NCBI GenBank assembly: GCA_963969395.1
Contig: OZ017799.1
Coordinates: 13,890,501-13,954,500, forward strand
DNA: 64,000 nucleotides
Origin: Pseudoscleropodium purum
Lineage: Eukaryota > Streptophyta > Bryopsida > Hypnales > Brachytheciaceae
Direction of reading: 5' to 3'
Positions 36,141-50,439 of this stretch are shown in pieces (the first letter of the stretch is position 1; each line of letters begins with the position of its first letter). The position numbers were made by a program, and so were the translations under genes. The notes beneath the pieces were generated by a model. The model saw only the letters and a list, made by a program, of their open reading frames with translations. It was not told the origin of the DNA and did no database searches.

Positions 36141-36718
36141 AGTTGACGCTTGCTATGCTACACATTCATCATTAGAATTTTGTAAGAATTTTTATGTATT
36201 AGATAGAGTGCAGAACAAAAATTTCAATAAATCTTCAAATAAAAATGACTAAAATCTTTGTATAATTTTTTTATAAGTAAGCATATATTGAAATGTACAA
36301 TAGAAATTTATTGAATGATGAATGAAACATCTGCAATGGTGAATACTATAAAAGATACATACATTAGAATGCATTAGAAATTTGACTCCATTGTTACAAA
36401 AAAATGGCAACCCAAATTGAAGAATTGAAAAGAAAAACTTATAAATTTCAAAAACTTTGTGAACAACTTAATTGTTGTGGAATCGAAAATTGCTTCATTT
36501 GAATAAATTTCTCAAAATCATTTGGTAGTAGCAATAGAAAATTGAAATCATGAAAGCTCAAAGCTCACAAAAACACAAAATCATAAAAGTGCAAAGAAGT
36601 ATAAAGCCAAGAGAAGCAATGGATTTGCTACCTCTATAATATCATCCTATGAATCCTCTTTAATATCACCTTAATTGCAACATCTACAATATTTCTATAA
36701 TATCACCCTTTGTAAAAA

Positions 36719-36769
36719 GTGATATTACAGAAGTGATTGCAAACTGCTACTCTACTTCTGTAATATCAC
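36719..36769. repeat. Perfect 16-bp hairpin
   Basis: GTGATATTACAGAAGT (36719-36734) and ACTTCTGTAATATCAC (36754-36769) are perfect inverted repeats around a 19-base loop. Related words occur close by: CTATAATATCAC at 36694-36705 and GTGATATTACAGA at about 36962. The surrounding sequence is AT-rich and gene-free. It may be a small transposon relic or an inverted repeat generated between element ends. Confidence 0.65.
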
Positions 36770-37080
36770 ATTGTGTGAAAATACGATTTCTATATATGCA
36801 TGATTGAAAATATTTTAACAAAATATTCAAAATAATTATTTTAAAGACTTATTGAAATCATTATCATGCATTCTATTCAAATATTTTAAAATTTTACCAA
36901 TATGTGATACAATGAATGCGTAGTATAGCAAGTTCAAGCCCCTAGTATTAATGGTAGCATTTGTGATATTACAGAGGGAGTTATGATTTTAGCAATATGA
37001 TTCTTTGAATGGCATCAAAGTTAGTTTGTAAAATTACTTGATCCAATTGCACAATATCCAACAACCATGTTATAGTCCCC

Positions 37081-37540
37081 CTACTATGCCACTTAAAGAA
37101 TTTTGCACAAATTACAATATAATTGGCATTTTTTGTCTTGCATAAATAACAATCAATTCTTATATAATCCCAATCAAGCATACCAATTTTCAATTTCAAA
37201 AAACTAAAACACCATTTTGAATGAATTTTTTCATTTAATATTCAAGTGATTTTACTCAATAATTGATTGAAAAACATTAGTAATGAATTTTAAAATTTGA
37301 CTACATTGATATATAGAAAGCACCCATATTGATATTTTTCATGTTAAAAAAAGACCCATCAAGTAACAAAAGTATGATCTATAAAGAGTTCAATGTGAGG
37401 TAAAAATATGACCAAATTTTGTAAAATAAATATCTCTATATTTTAGCAACATTTTGGCAAAATAATTGTATCTTAATGTTCAAAGGTACAAAATCAGTCA
37501 TAATGTAAGGATTAAATAGCAAAATCGAATTGCAATTGTA
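37081..37540 (+). mobile_element. Partial copy of foldback element F2
   Basis: This matches the left arm and centre of 35355-36140 in direct orientation: TATGCCA(C)TTAAAGAATTTTGCA, TTTTTTGTCTTGCATAA, CCCAATCAAGCA(T/C)ACCAA, CATTTAATATTCA, AATAATTGATTGAAAAACAT and, further on, CAAATAGCAAAATC-like centre sequence. The right arm is missing or too decayed to see. A nearby 147-codon frame (37597-38040, +) is AT-driven and shows no domain. Confidence 0.65.
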
Positions 37541-38040
37541 TTCTATATATAATGTGCAAAATTATTTGATTCAAAACTTTTATATAATTATAAGCTTTGA
37601 ATCAAATAATTGATTCTACATTTCAACTTCAAAAATTCATAATCGATTCAATAAAGCTTCAAAAAATGAAAAAAATGACTTACATTAGATGCCAATTCCA
37701 TTTGTCTTTCAAGAAAAATCTCCTGAAAAATATTTCAAGAAGTCTAATCTCTCTAAATAAATTTTCAAATTTTGAGCAAACGTTTCATGGACCTCTTACC
37801 TTAGTTTGTTTTGATTGCAAGGGCGTTTTAGTTTATAATTGTCAAGTAAGTTTGGAAGTATTTCCATTAATGAATATGTTGTATGGATTAATCCTAAAAG
37901 GACCAAGTGTCCATATAATGAACACTTGGAAAAATTTGGTAGGATCTTCCGAAGTCAGTTTTAGTTGGATGTTCACAAAATTTTGTCAAATAGGTGAACA
38001 TGTAGCCCCTCAATGGGAGTATGATTTTTCTTCTCATTAG

Positions 38041-41000
38041 GTGCTTGGATCAAAGATATGTTGTCAAAAAAAAATTGGGCAACTTTGGCACTATAGGCAT
38101 TTGGGGGTATATTTTGCTAAACCATAAATTATGGCACAAAATTGTCCAAAAACAAATTTTAGTTCTCAAATGGCACATTCTCCAAGGAGTCAAATATTGT
38201 TAGCTATATTGAGGTAGTTTCAATAATGAAATATTTTCTCTTAAATTCAAACCCAATTATCTTATATTCCGTGAAGTGAAAGTTCTTGAAATTTTTCTAA
38301 CATATTTCAAATATTTGTTTTTTAATTTTTACCATTTTGGATTTTAAATAAAAAACTTTCTTCATTGCATAAGAAATTATCAAAAAACGACTAGTGTATT
38401 GCCAATTCACTTAACCTCTTTGCATTGTAGGGTGATTTAGAGTAAGCTAGATTTTACATTTGCTTTTAAAGTTTTGCACAAGTGTGTCTAATAAGACTTA
38501 AAATTCAATAGTAGAAAGACTTGAATTCATTAAAAGCAAAAACTTTACTCCAAGAGGATTCAAAGTTTATTGACCTTGTTTTGCAAGAATGAAAAAAATT
38601 GTTTTTTTCATTTCAAACGTTATAATCTATCGATCCATGTGGTCAAATGGACTTAATGATTTTCAATTCATTTTCATATTATTTTACTAAACTTTTTTAT
38701 GGATGAAATTCAAAAAATAAGTTTTAGCGTTAGAAGATTTTTAAAGGCTTTGGAAGCTTGTGGGTTCTCCAACCTTGAAAACACTGCAAACATAGCCACT
38801 AATGCAATTTGATGTGCCATGTCATTTCTATAAAAAAAATCAATTTTTTTTTTCATTTTAAGATTAATTTTTATTTTGAAAAAAAAATTTGATAGCCGGC
38901 CATTTCCTTTGCTACAGGAAACAACGAGGAGAACAAAGTTAAAACAAGCTTCCAATGCCCTCAAATCTCCTCTACTGTTTTCGTTATGGGCAAAGCACTA
39001 AAAAATTGCAATTTTTGACAACTCTCTTTAAAAACATGCCTATTCATTTAGGAACTAAGTTAGTCTTTAATTCTCAACTATTGTGGGGGTGTACCTTTCG
39101 AGGAGATAGTGAATCAATTCACTTCAATCACCCCTACTTAATAAGTGAGTGAATTACAACATTACTTTGCATATGTATATATATTTTTTGAACATGCTAG
39201 ATTAAAATTGATATAGAATTAACAACCATATCATGTATCCCATACATTTATCCAATATGTTGTACCAAATTACTATTCTATATAATCCATTTGTATTTTG
39301 TATTTTATAAATGTATGTATTCTATATGTATTCCACATACCCATATTGAAGTTTTTTGGATTGGGAGGTGGGGTGGGGTGGACGAATCACATGTTTTATT
39401 AACATATGTTTATTTGCGGTCATGGTTAATTAATTGATAAGATATATGTATGTCTCTTTTAAGAGGATAATCACAAAGAAAATGTAGTCTTCCAAAATTC
39501 TAATGCAATCTCCACCAAAGGTTAAGTAGCCCTTATTTTTCATTTTTTCATTTTTGTCTAGTGGACACAATTGATTTCCTTATGGTAATAAATTGATTTC
39601 GTTAAAAAAGCTTAGGATGAAATGGTGTAGCAATTTTACTAGCTCTATTTTTGAAAATTGGTTGTGTAGTTATAACTATTGTGGTAGCAACTAGCAATCT
39701 AAATTCATCCTTAGTGACAACTTCCGACAACTTGGTTGAGCAAAATGTTGATCATTTGGTAGCCCAATCTTCCTAGTAGATGCTTTTGAGGTAACATGTC
39801 CTTCTAATCGAGTGAAATTATGGCTATGGAGAAAAAATACAATATTGTTAGAATCTAACTATATTGCCTAAGAGGCAATTGAATTTTTGTTTTTAAAACC
39901 AATCATTTACAAAGTTCACAAGTGAGTGGCTAGCACCCTTCTTGTTAATATTTCATCATGTATGAGGATGTGATTGTTACCAAACCCACACCCACACCCC
40001 AAGTTCCTTTCATGCTTAAATTAGAAAAATGAAGTTGATATTGAAATACAAACTAGAGTTTATAGTGTATGTTGTTTACAAAGTTTATGTTAGTTTCTTA
40101 CAAATAGTTAGCAAGAAGTTAGCAATTAAATAGCTTGAGTGTTTCATAAAGGTTCAAACAACATTGTTTCCAAAATTGGGAGCCCACAATGCTACCAAAA
40201 CTAAAGAAGTAGGATACAAAGAACAAAAAATTAAGAGCTTCCTACAGGTAACTAGCTACAATGTTCTCCACTACAAAGAACATTTGCCTTTTGTTGCACA
40301 TGTCATGAGCGGGAGAAGAAAATGTGAGGTCTCACTTGGATCTATTAAAATATAGTCTCCATGGTATACAAGGGTCATACTACAACCCATCTATTGAAGA
40401 AAGAAGCCTATAACGTGTTTGGGTTGTAAGAGACTAAAGAAAATTTCAAATAACCGAAAGCATACAACCAATTCTCTACGTGCTATGAAATTAAGTATGT
40501 GGTAAAAAGCTCTTCAAGCCATGGTATGCACACTAAACAATTAACAAGAAGAAATAGAAAGAAGATGGCAAAAGACACAAATGGCAATTCTAAAATATTG
40601 GCAAGGGATGCAAGATGGAGCTTTGATGCATGAATCCACCTTCTCAATGAAAACATTGCCATTATTCCTATTGTAACCCTATCTTTAATGCTCCATATTC
40701 TCTACAACAAATGCACACCCAATGCTAAAAAAAACTCTTGGAATAATTGAAGCAATAGTAGGTAGCAAAGTGGGGCTTTGTTTGACAATATAGTGGGCTT
40801 CCATTGAGCACACCACTAGTGACAACCTAATTGAGCAAGTAGGGAGACACCCATAAAGTGGTTCCTAAGTTAGGCAAAAATTCCAAGTCCTATAAATTGC
40901 CTTGGTGATGGAAAGAGAGTCATGGGAGAATTAAAGCAATTTCACAAAATCAATTGGTGCACAAGTGAAACAATATCTAATGACATGAGAATGTCACTTG

Positions 41001-42680
41001 AGTGACTTTTGGCTCTAGCTTTGAGATAATGACCTTTTGCTACATGGTGAAAAAAAAATATTATTTTGTATTTTTCCATATCAGTATTCTATTTCACCAT
41101 GCATATTCAAATGGTACAATCTAGCTTATTTTTACTAGAATAATTTGGTCTAGGTCAAGTGCTACCTGGAATCTCTTAACTTTTAGGTTTTATGAGACTC
41201 AAAAGCAATTGAAAAATAAATAAATATCCAAAAGAAATTGGGGTTTTAACTTCAAAAGGGAACTCTCTAATTCTTTTGAAAGGAGCATCATTTGTAAAAG
41301 TCGAATCTAAAAAATAAGTATGTGTGCAAAAGTAATGCAAGTTTATTCATGACCATATTAGAAAGTTATATTATCTAAATACATCAAAAGAAGTGCAAAA
41401 GATATGAGATATACAAGCCATGTGTGCACCTAAATCAATAGTATTTTTATTGAATAGTAAAGCGTTCATGCCCTATCAACATTTGGGGAATATTTGGAGT
41501 GAGTGAGGTGCATAACCTAAAAAGGTTTAATAAAATCAATATATTGCCCAAATAAAAATAAAACATTGCATGTAAAGGAACATCAAATAAGTTGAAGAGC
41601 ATTCAAGAGGGAACAAGAATGTCTAGTTGGTGTACTGCTATAGCAAAAACAAATGGCCTCCTAGAAATATGATATGCAAGTTTACACTTGCAATGTCAAG
41701 AAGTCATGATAGAATGTAGTGAAATATGCTAAATGTATAAGCTACATGTGTATCCAAGAACAATAAACAAATTGAAGAGCATTTTAGGGGAACAATGATA
41801 AAAGAATTTTTAGCCAATTGGCCTACCACTTAAAAAAAAGAAGTAGGTTCCAAAGAAATATGGTATACAACAAAGTTGTGTATAATCAAAGTTAAATTTG
41901 GTAGGATTTTATGGCATTTTCCTATTCATTTACTTCCAATAAGGTTTTGCTTCCCATAACTCTATTATTGTAACTTTGATAAATTCATGAAAAATATTCC
42001 ATTCAAGAACAATACAATGTATAGGCATTTTCAATAAAGAAAAAAGTTCTAAATACTCAAAATTCAATTATTTCTTATATAATGCTCATATTTCTTGGTG
42101 CAATATAAGTATTTGCATGTGATTTTTTTCAATTTGACAACTTTACCGACTCTTGTTTATAATCCAAAACATCTCATTTTTCCCTTCTTTTTTTTTTTTT
42201 TTTTCTTTTTGACTATGTTGAGATACTATATTGCACATTTTTTCATTCACTACTACTAATTTTTATTTTTATGCTCAATTTGATCACAATTTTTTTCATT
42301 GCAAATAGTTTATTATAAACATTTTTTACACACATATTAATCACATATTCTTACATTTTATACAATAGGATTGTGCACATCCACATAGATTTCTCCAAAA
42401 CCACTGATCTAAAAAATATTCTTGGGATATTTTGATTTTGTCCAATTATGTCATTGGATCTAAAGGGTTAATAACTCTTACAAAGATACTCAATGATTGA
42501 GTGATATATGAGGAATGCAGTTGCGGGTGTGTAGTACAAAAGGTGCCCCTATTTGAGGTAATGAGTCTCCTTGGAATTTTAGGGTCAATCACAACGTTTG
42601 CATACCTACATATACTTGTCATATATGCACCCGTAGGAGACAACCTTATAGTATGTATCCTTAAATTGATCATATATCTA
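38041..42680. other. Gene-free AT-rich stretch
   Basis: I saw no supportable gene here. Frames are short and low in complexity. The part from about 39900 to 41000 has slightly more complex sequence and could be a heavily decayed mobile element, but no reverse transcriptase, integrase or transposase motif could be read on either strand. A poly-T run of roughly 20 bases with a single interruption lies near 42188-42208. Confidence 0.4.
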
Positions 42681-43428
42681 GGGTGATTGCAAGAAACACT
42701 TGTCCTTTTTGTGTGTCCCCTTGGTTTCCTTGGAAGTGTTTTTCCTCATAACTTTTGCGGTTTAAGTCCGTTTAGCTTAAATTTGGAGGTGCGTATTATT
42801 GATTTAGACATTCAATAATTTTTTCAATTTTCTTAAAAAAATCATTTACTATTTTTAAGGTGGGCTTGATTGGGTGCCTACCTTGTTTGTTTTGGGGGTT
42901 ATCAGTCCTATTTGGGGACCTAAAATGCAATTCTGAAGCCAAGGTTTTGCTATATTGTAGGTGGGCTAACATTCTAAAGACATTTGATGAGATTTTTGGC
43001 AAAGAACCCAGTATAAGGGTTGCACATGGGTTGAAAGTGGACACTATTTACGCAAGTACTATAAAGAGGGAAAAAAAATTTATGATTATTTTTTTTTGTT
43101 CACATGGGACTAAAGAGAAGATTAGAAAAATTCTTTTTTTCTTTGAATTTCTTGAATTTTTTTTACTATTTTCTAAAAATCAAATTCAAAAGCATCTATA
43201 TTCTTGCATTTTTCTAGGCCTCTTTTGTTGTGCAAAACAAAAGTCAAAAAATCATACACTTTTAGAGATAAATTTTTCTAGGTCTAAATTTTCTCACATA
43301 TACTATTATGAATGCTTTACAAATTATACATATTTTATTGTATTTAAAAAAAATATTTCAAAAGTCATAGTACTACAAAAATAAGGTCATTTTGAGCCAA
43401 AAAAGACAAGTGTTTCTTGCAATCACCC
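42681..43428. mobile_element. Non-autonomous DNA transposon with 24-bp TIRs and CTA target duplication
   Basis: The left end starts GGGTGATTGCAAGAAACACT at 42681 and the right end is its exact reverse complement, finishing at 43428. The identity runs for 24 bases, then continues as a T-run with one mismatch. Both ends are flanked by CTA (42678-42680 and 43429-43431), which fits a 3-bp target-site duplication. At 748 bp, with no transposase motif, it is non-autonomous. A 3-bp duplication with GGG-starting TIRs suggests a PIF/Harbinger-like mover, but that is inference. A 174-codon frame inside (42860-43384) starts at GTG and is dominated by AT-rich codons, so I do not call it a gene. Confidence 0.85.
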
Positions 43429-46400
43429 CTAGCAGAATCTCATGCAATGAGCTCAAATAGTAAAATCCCTAAGCAAATCAAAAGAATGATGTTTCATATT
43501 CAAGAAAAATCATACACTTCAAAGACCTACAAAAGCATAATTTAAGAAATTTACATCATTTTTTCAATTTCTCTAAAAGTTTAGGGGGTTAAAAAAAGGC
43601 ATTTTAAAAACAAATTGAAAATGTTTTTTGGATTGAGTGGACCTTAGTCTAAAAGAAAGTTTTTCTTCATTTCATTTTGACTAGTGTAGTAAAACGCTTG
43701 AAGAAATCAATTTGTTTGGTAGATAGTCAAGTAGGAAAAAAACCACTTGGAATATTTAAACATTATGATTTTAGAGATGCCTAGAATTAGACTATGAATA
43801 TGAGTGAAGAAATAGATATATAAGTGGCATGCATATAAGTTAGTAGAAAAATAAACATAGAAATCTCACAATTAAAAGTTGAAAAAGATATTATAGATTT
43901 ATTTACACCACCTTGTTTTGAACAATTGTGGTTTTATTGTAGTTTTGCTAAAACAATAAAAATGCTTTAGATGTTAAGTGAGGCTAATGCTAAATAGCCA
44001 TTTACAAGAGATTCAACAATTAGGGTCTTGTACTTGCCTAGCTTGTAGGCTCATAGAAATATTCAATCTACCTTTTAGAAATATAAACTCTATGTATTTT
44101 GGTGATAAAATATATAAATCAAAATATTCTCTATATGGGAATTAAATGCATGTAGCCGATTATACTATTTCTACATCATCTATCAACTTTCTTAAAGTTT
44201 TAACCCCTTAAGGACCAAGGGATAGTCCAAAATTCCAAAATTATAAAGATTCATATTAAAATATAACTAAGATTAAAAATTCAATGATGGCTTTCAAACT
44301 AAAGTTATAATAATTAATGTAATCCATAAATCATATCTATATAGTTTGATCAATTGCTACACTTACCAACATATTCAAGAAAATTTGAAACCGATGATTA
44401 AAACTGCTTCCTAAAATTGACTGCACATTCAATATTCAAAAAAATTGCAAGAGTCTTTGTCTTTTAAATTTGAAACGTAAAATTCTAGTTATGGGTGTTT
44501 TCACACTATTAGTACTCCCAAAATATAATTCTCCACAACAAATTGACAATTTTGCAACTTTGACACTTCCTTGTAAATTATGGATTACGTGAAAGTTAAT
44601 TTATTTTGGATTATATATTAGATGTTGGTTTCTATAAGTTTCCTAATCTTAATAATTTTGGTAATTAGAAAAATTACTAAATGCAATCTTTTATGGCATG
44701 TTACATTCACTAAAATTTGTAAATGCACAAGAAATCATTCTTGCTTTCATGATTTAGTGAAAAAACTCACTCATCTATTGTTAAAGGAAAATAAAACATT
44801 TTTTAATTCAAAATTCTATATCTATTTTCTATTATTTTTTTAATATAATTCAAACATGAAAAAATTCAAACAAAGTTTTTGACCCTTTGAATCTAAATTT
44901 AGATTTTTCAAGCAATTGTATTCAAGAGTAATCTTTGATTTGTAGTCTAAGTTTGTATGAAAATTCACCTTCTATTCATTTTTCTATTTATTTGTGATTT
45001 AATTCTCTTTCAACTTCTACTTAAAAGTAATTTTGAAAAAACTTTACTAAAGAAGGTTTATTAGGTTTCTAAGCTCCTAAATCTTTGGAATGAATTTTTT
45101 CAAATTTTTTGAATATAGTTTATAAATATATCAAATTTTCAGTAAATTCATTTTTAGTGATAATTTATTTTACTGTATAATGTGCTTTACATTTTAGTCT
45201 TAGTTGCAAGGCCATTGGAACATCCATAACATGAAAATACCCTTGTGATGATTTTTCTTTTTTGTATTTCTTAATTCAAAATTCATTCATACTCAATCTT
45301 GAAGGGTCACTTTTATTATATGAAAATATCATTGTACTAAAATATAACAAATCAAATTTCCTTTATTCAAATTGGAATTTGGAAGAACGGTCAAATTTGG
45401 AATTGGGACAATTTTGTTTAGTTTGTTTAAATAAAAGTGTAAATGTTTGTACAATTTTAGCATGTAAATAAATCTCACAATTTAAGCCAATAATACCATT
45501 TTTTTTTTTTAAATTAGAATATATTCAATATATACAAATAGATTTTTTTCAAAAATATGTAATAAATCATTTTTAAAATAATGTTTGAAAATCACAAGAT
45601 ACAGATGAAAAATCCCAATTCTTTACTATAATCATTTGTTCAAACTTTAGTGACAAAATTTGTAAATTTATATATTATTACATCATTACTTTTGATAAAA
45701 ATGCTTAAATATTCAAAATTTAAATAGTGGTTTATATATGATTTGAAAATTCTTCTTTCACCTTCAATAACTACAAACTTAAGCAGAAAATGTATTTTTT
45801 TTTATCTTGCTTTCATAATCCTTTAAATTCTTAAGGGATCTATTAAAAAATGTAGGCTTACTATGAAATATGTCCTTCACAATTTTAGAAGTTTACAACA
45901 AAAGTAGAGTCAGTGAGCATTGTAATTTGAAATTATCTACTTAGTCAAAATTTTAAAAATATGCATGCATCTTTTGTACTTCAAATTTGAAGTATAGAAA
46001 AATACTCACTTTTTATTAAATAAAATTTTGTTAATTATATCAAAATTTAAGGTAATTTTCATCCAAATTTATCTGCTAATGTGGTACTATTACTATAGTT
46101 AGTGTTTAAAAGAGTGTTTTATTTTTATTTTATTTTTCCAAAAATACATGATTTTATATCTAAAATTTTCTTTTTCTTATTTCTATGGTAAAATTTAGTT
46201 CACATTGATTAGTTAAAAAAACAAGAAATCTTGATGATGAAAACATCATTTTTTTGAATTATTAAGATGATTCAATACTGATTTTTTAAAATTTTCTTCA
46301 TTGAAAGAGTTTGATCATAAAAAATATTATTTCAAATTTTGAAAATACTAAGATAAATAATATGTATTAGAAGAACATTTAGATCACAATAAAGGACTAT

Positions 46401-47327
46401 AATCAAAACAAAAAGATAACTTTAAAACTGTCTCTTAGACCCTCAAGGGATTTATAAAATTAATTTTCATTTTTTGATGATGCCCTAAATGTAAGAATCT
46501 GTAATTTTTATAAATATAATTGTCATACTTATCATTTGATGAATTTTAAAAAAAAATTGATGATGGTCTGGTTAGGATTAAGCTTATGGTAAAACAATCT
46601 TGAGCTTAAATGTAAATATAAAAAAATGAATTCTATATTTAGGCACTACAATTTTTTTAAATTACATATTTATTCATTTCTTTTATTCATAGTATATAAT
46701 TATAAGATTGATATTTTACTACAATCTCTTAATAGTAGAATTCAAAATTATTAATGAAATAAATCATACTTTATAGCATTTACACCTAACATTTTTGTTT
46801 ACACCCCATAAGCCCTATGTGGAATATGAACCTTGTACTTGTGCTCACGTAAGTTTGATGATTATTTGTTAACAATTTCAAACATTTTGTAGGTAACAAA
46901 ATTTTTAGAACTCAATGAATTTTTGATACACATTGACATATTTGGAGTGAAAGGCAATTTCTTTGAAATTAGAATTCACAACTTTTGGTAATTTTAGTTT
47001 CTTAAACACTACTAGTTAATTTAAAAGAAGAAATAAAGTCATTTTTTGTGGCCTTATATCTTGTTGAAAATTCAAGATATTTTAAAAGTTGATTATCTAT
47101 TTCAAAAAAATATAAATAAAACTTAGATACATAATCAATTTAGCAAGATTTTTCCTTGTTTTCTAAATTTGCTAAAGCCAAAAAATTATTATTAATGGTA
47201 AAATAATTTTTGTTTTGATAGTTTTTTTCTTAGTTCTAAACACGTCTTATTAATAAAATATCCACTACATTGATTTATATTTAAGTCAATTAATTAGTTG
47301 TTATTAAATTATAGATAGAGATTTGCG
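43429..47327. other. Gene-free AT-rich stretch
   Basis: This is very AT-rich sequence with many short frames, none with a recognised motif or plausible exon structure. A few short A/T homopolymer runs occur. No element ends were found. Confidence 0.4.
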
Positions 47328-47421
47328 TTAAAAAAAAATTTAAAAAAAATAAAAATAAAAAATAAAAAATAAAAAATAAAAAATAAAAAAATAAAAAAAA
47401 TAAAATATATATATATATATC
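47328..47421. repeat. A/T microsatellite: (AAAAAT)n then (AT)n
   Basis: A run of AAAAAT units with one- or two-base length variation (about 47330-47403) passes directly into an (AT)n run of about 18 bases ending near 47421. This is a compound simple repeat. Its length is likely to vary between individuals. Confidence 0.9.
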
Positions 47422-50400
47422 ATAGATTTATTTTTGGAATTTTGGTGGTTTGTAGTAAAAAAATGATGTTTTATTCAAATTGATTTTTTTTAGATTAAAT
47501 CAAGCCCAACAACATGAGGTTTATTAGGTCTAGCTTCCAATGTTTTCTAGCTTTGCAAAAATCTCATGAGTATCTTTACTTTAAATAAGGTTGTTTGATT
47601 TTATTTTTCTTCTTTGTTTATTTTGTTTGTTTACTTTGTTGTTACAATGAGATCTCTAGAACCATGTGTCCTCCATTCTTGTTCTAGGGATCATCAAAAA
47701 GCTCTTTGAAAGGAGGGTGTATAGACTTGTTTTGTGGCATTCTGACTTATGGTATAGAAGATATTGAATTTTAAAGTGAATTAGAAAATTAGAAAATTAT
47801 TTTTATTTTTATTTTATTATATATTGTATAGCAATGGTATATGGCACATGGTATACTTCATTGCAATTTGAAGTTGAAGGTCAAAATTCAATTATTAAAA
47901 ATAAATCAACAGTAGGCCTTGGTTACACTATAATATACACACATGTTGAATTTTTATAAAAAAATTCAATAAAATTTTATATAGGATACAACTTTATTCT
48001 AATTCTTTTTCAAAATTGCACAATAATTCTAAATAATTATAAGGGATTTGATATTGTAATTCTATAACTATAAAAAAATATGTCCTTAATTTCATAAATA
48101 TAAAAAATAAAATTTCCATTTGTATCTAATGGCAAAATGGAGCATACAAATAACAAAGATTGAATTTAATGTTGAAATATTTAAAAATACTAGAGATCCC
48201 AAAAGTCACTTAATTAACTATATGCTCCGTAGGTGTATATTCCCTTAATCAATATGTATATATAGTCAAAAAAGTGATTTTAAACATCAATCAATAAAAT
48301 TTTGACACTTCATAATTTGTGCTCATTTGTTCAAATAAAAAGTTTGTTATGTATTGGAATCATCTTTCTAACATACAAACATAGAAAAATTAGACATGTA
48401 AAAAATTGAAACTATGTTCAAGTGTTAAAGTTGCCACATTGAATGTATCTACCATAGCAATTGTAAAGAATTCATCTAACTATAACATCTTATTATATTA
48501 ATTAAGTACATTACAATATGTCACATCAATCAACTTATTTTGAAGTTGAAATAAGGTGGAGTGTTGTAAATTAGACCTCCAATTTTAAATACCTTTGGAC
48601 AAATCTACTTCATTAGGTGATGATGGATTTGTAAATGTATGAACTAAAAACATTTTTAACCTTTAGACGATTAGGCAAACCAAAATTTTCAACATAAATA
48701 AGTGGTGTGGCCATAAAGCATCTATAAATCATTTCCAAGATATTGTTGAAAATTGGCTACATTGAAAATGCATTTGCCTACGACATTTTTGTCAACAATC
48801 ATGTTTTCTATACCTTTTACTAAGTAAGGTCCTTTGGTTTCAAGTGTGCAACATCGTGATAACTGGGCTCATGGAATATATGTTATGTTCAAGTTGAAGC
48901 CCATATGATCAATAGCTTGTATCTTTGATTGATGAAGCATTGTCTATGCTACATTACCTTGTAGAACACAAATGGAGTGTATCGCCCAATGTCAAGGATA
49001 CATCCATGGATACAATTTAGGCACCACTACTCTTTCTTATTTTTTCAATTAAAAAGTGGTTCACTGAATAAAAAACAAAGGTGTGCTCTCTTATTAAAGC
49101 CTTTTTATCAAAGAGGTGGCAATAAAGGATTAGAAATATTAGAGTATGGTTATATCTAATATCAATTGTAAATTCAATATTACTTAATTGAGACCATATT
49201 TGTAAATTTTTCTCGTCTATTGCCTTTGAGTGGAGGCATTTGAAATTGATATGACATAAGCATTCAATCCCATGCTAAAATCTTTTAATATTGTTGTGGA
49301 AAAAGTATTTAAAGATATTCAAGGGACTGGAAGTAAGCTTGAAAAACTAATATAACTTCTAAAAGTATTGATTCATTTCTTCTTTTCAAGATGTATTAAA
49401 ATTTGTTATAAACAAATATTTAAAAAAAGAATTTGGTATTAGGGGTGGTTGTATAGTACAACTAGTGTGCTAGTTTTCATATCACAATGCATTAATTTTC
49501 ACTGTTTTATAGGATTTTTAAATTTTAAATTCATCATCTACTAAATTTTAACATTATATTTTGCAAAAATATATATGTAGATAGATCACCATATAATTTA
49601 TTGAAAAAATTGAAAAACTGAAAGAAAATAAACTTTCATAATTTAAATGAGGCATTTAGTATAATGCCAATTTAGTGCCTAAACTCACTCCAAATTCAAA
49701 AGACTTCAGAGAAAAATACATTACAAATGAAATTATCAACTCTAAATTATTCCAAAAGATACATATGTAAAATGAAATCATAATGTATATTAATTCATAT
49801 TCTTAGATAAGAAATTCATATCCTTTAATGATTCATTATTTTCTATATTAATTTTTTTTTATGGTTTAAATTTCTTGATGTTGTTATGTATAAAAATATT
49901 TCTATTTAAATATACAAAATAAATTTGGTTCTTTTTTCTCAAAGTATTTTTATTCTTTAGACAAATTCTACACCTTCAAAATAATTTGTTCTGAAAAATT
50001 AAAAATTTTCAATAGACTCTTTATGTATTTAAATTAAAAAAAATTAATCCTCTACATTTTATTATTAACCAATGATAAGCATTTCTTAAATGGTTTAGAA
50101 ATATAAAAGTTGTCATGTAAACAAAAGTGCTAATAGAGTATGCAAGAGTGCTCAAAGAAATGTCTAAGAACTATTGAACAAATGATGCTAGCGTGTGAGC
50201 ATATAAATGTAAATCTATGAGCTTTGAACCTAGTTGTAGGTATGTACCTGTAACATTTGAAGGTATTTATAACATAGGTAGCAAAATACATCTTCAATTT
50301 TGGAAGCCTTTATTGAATATTTTAAAAAAAAATAACCCTTTTAACTTTGGCAATAAGAAAATATTTATTGCAATTTTCAACATCCTAAAAATCAAATTTA

Positions 50401-50439
50401 TAAAGTATTTGGCATGGAGCTCCAAAAACAATTCTACAG
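47422..50439. other. Gene-free AT-rich stretch
   Basis: No supportable coding exon was found. The segment around 48560-49350 is somewhat less AT-rich and may be a relic of an inserted element, but no protein motif is readable in any frame. Confidence 0.35.

Noticed and set aside
37597..38040. 147-codon frame as a gene
   Set aside because: AT-driven composition, no domain, no splice context, and next to a decayed foldback element.
39900..41050. Decayed Copia-type retrotransposon
   Set aside because: Some words in reverse complement (CSMEAHYI) faintly recall an RNase H motif, but no reverse transcriptase, integrase or LTR is readable.
42860..43384. 174-codon frame inside the 748-bp TIR element as a transposase
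   Set aside because: It starts at GTG, consists largely of Phe/Lys/Ile from A/T runs, and has no DDE-type motif. Chance is more likely.
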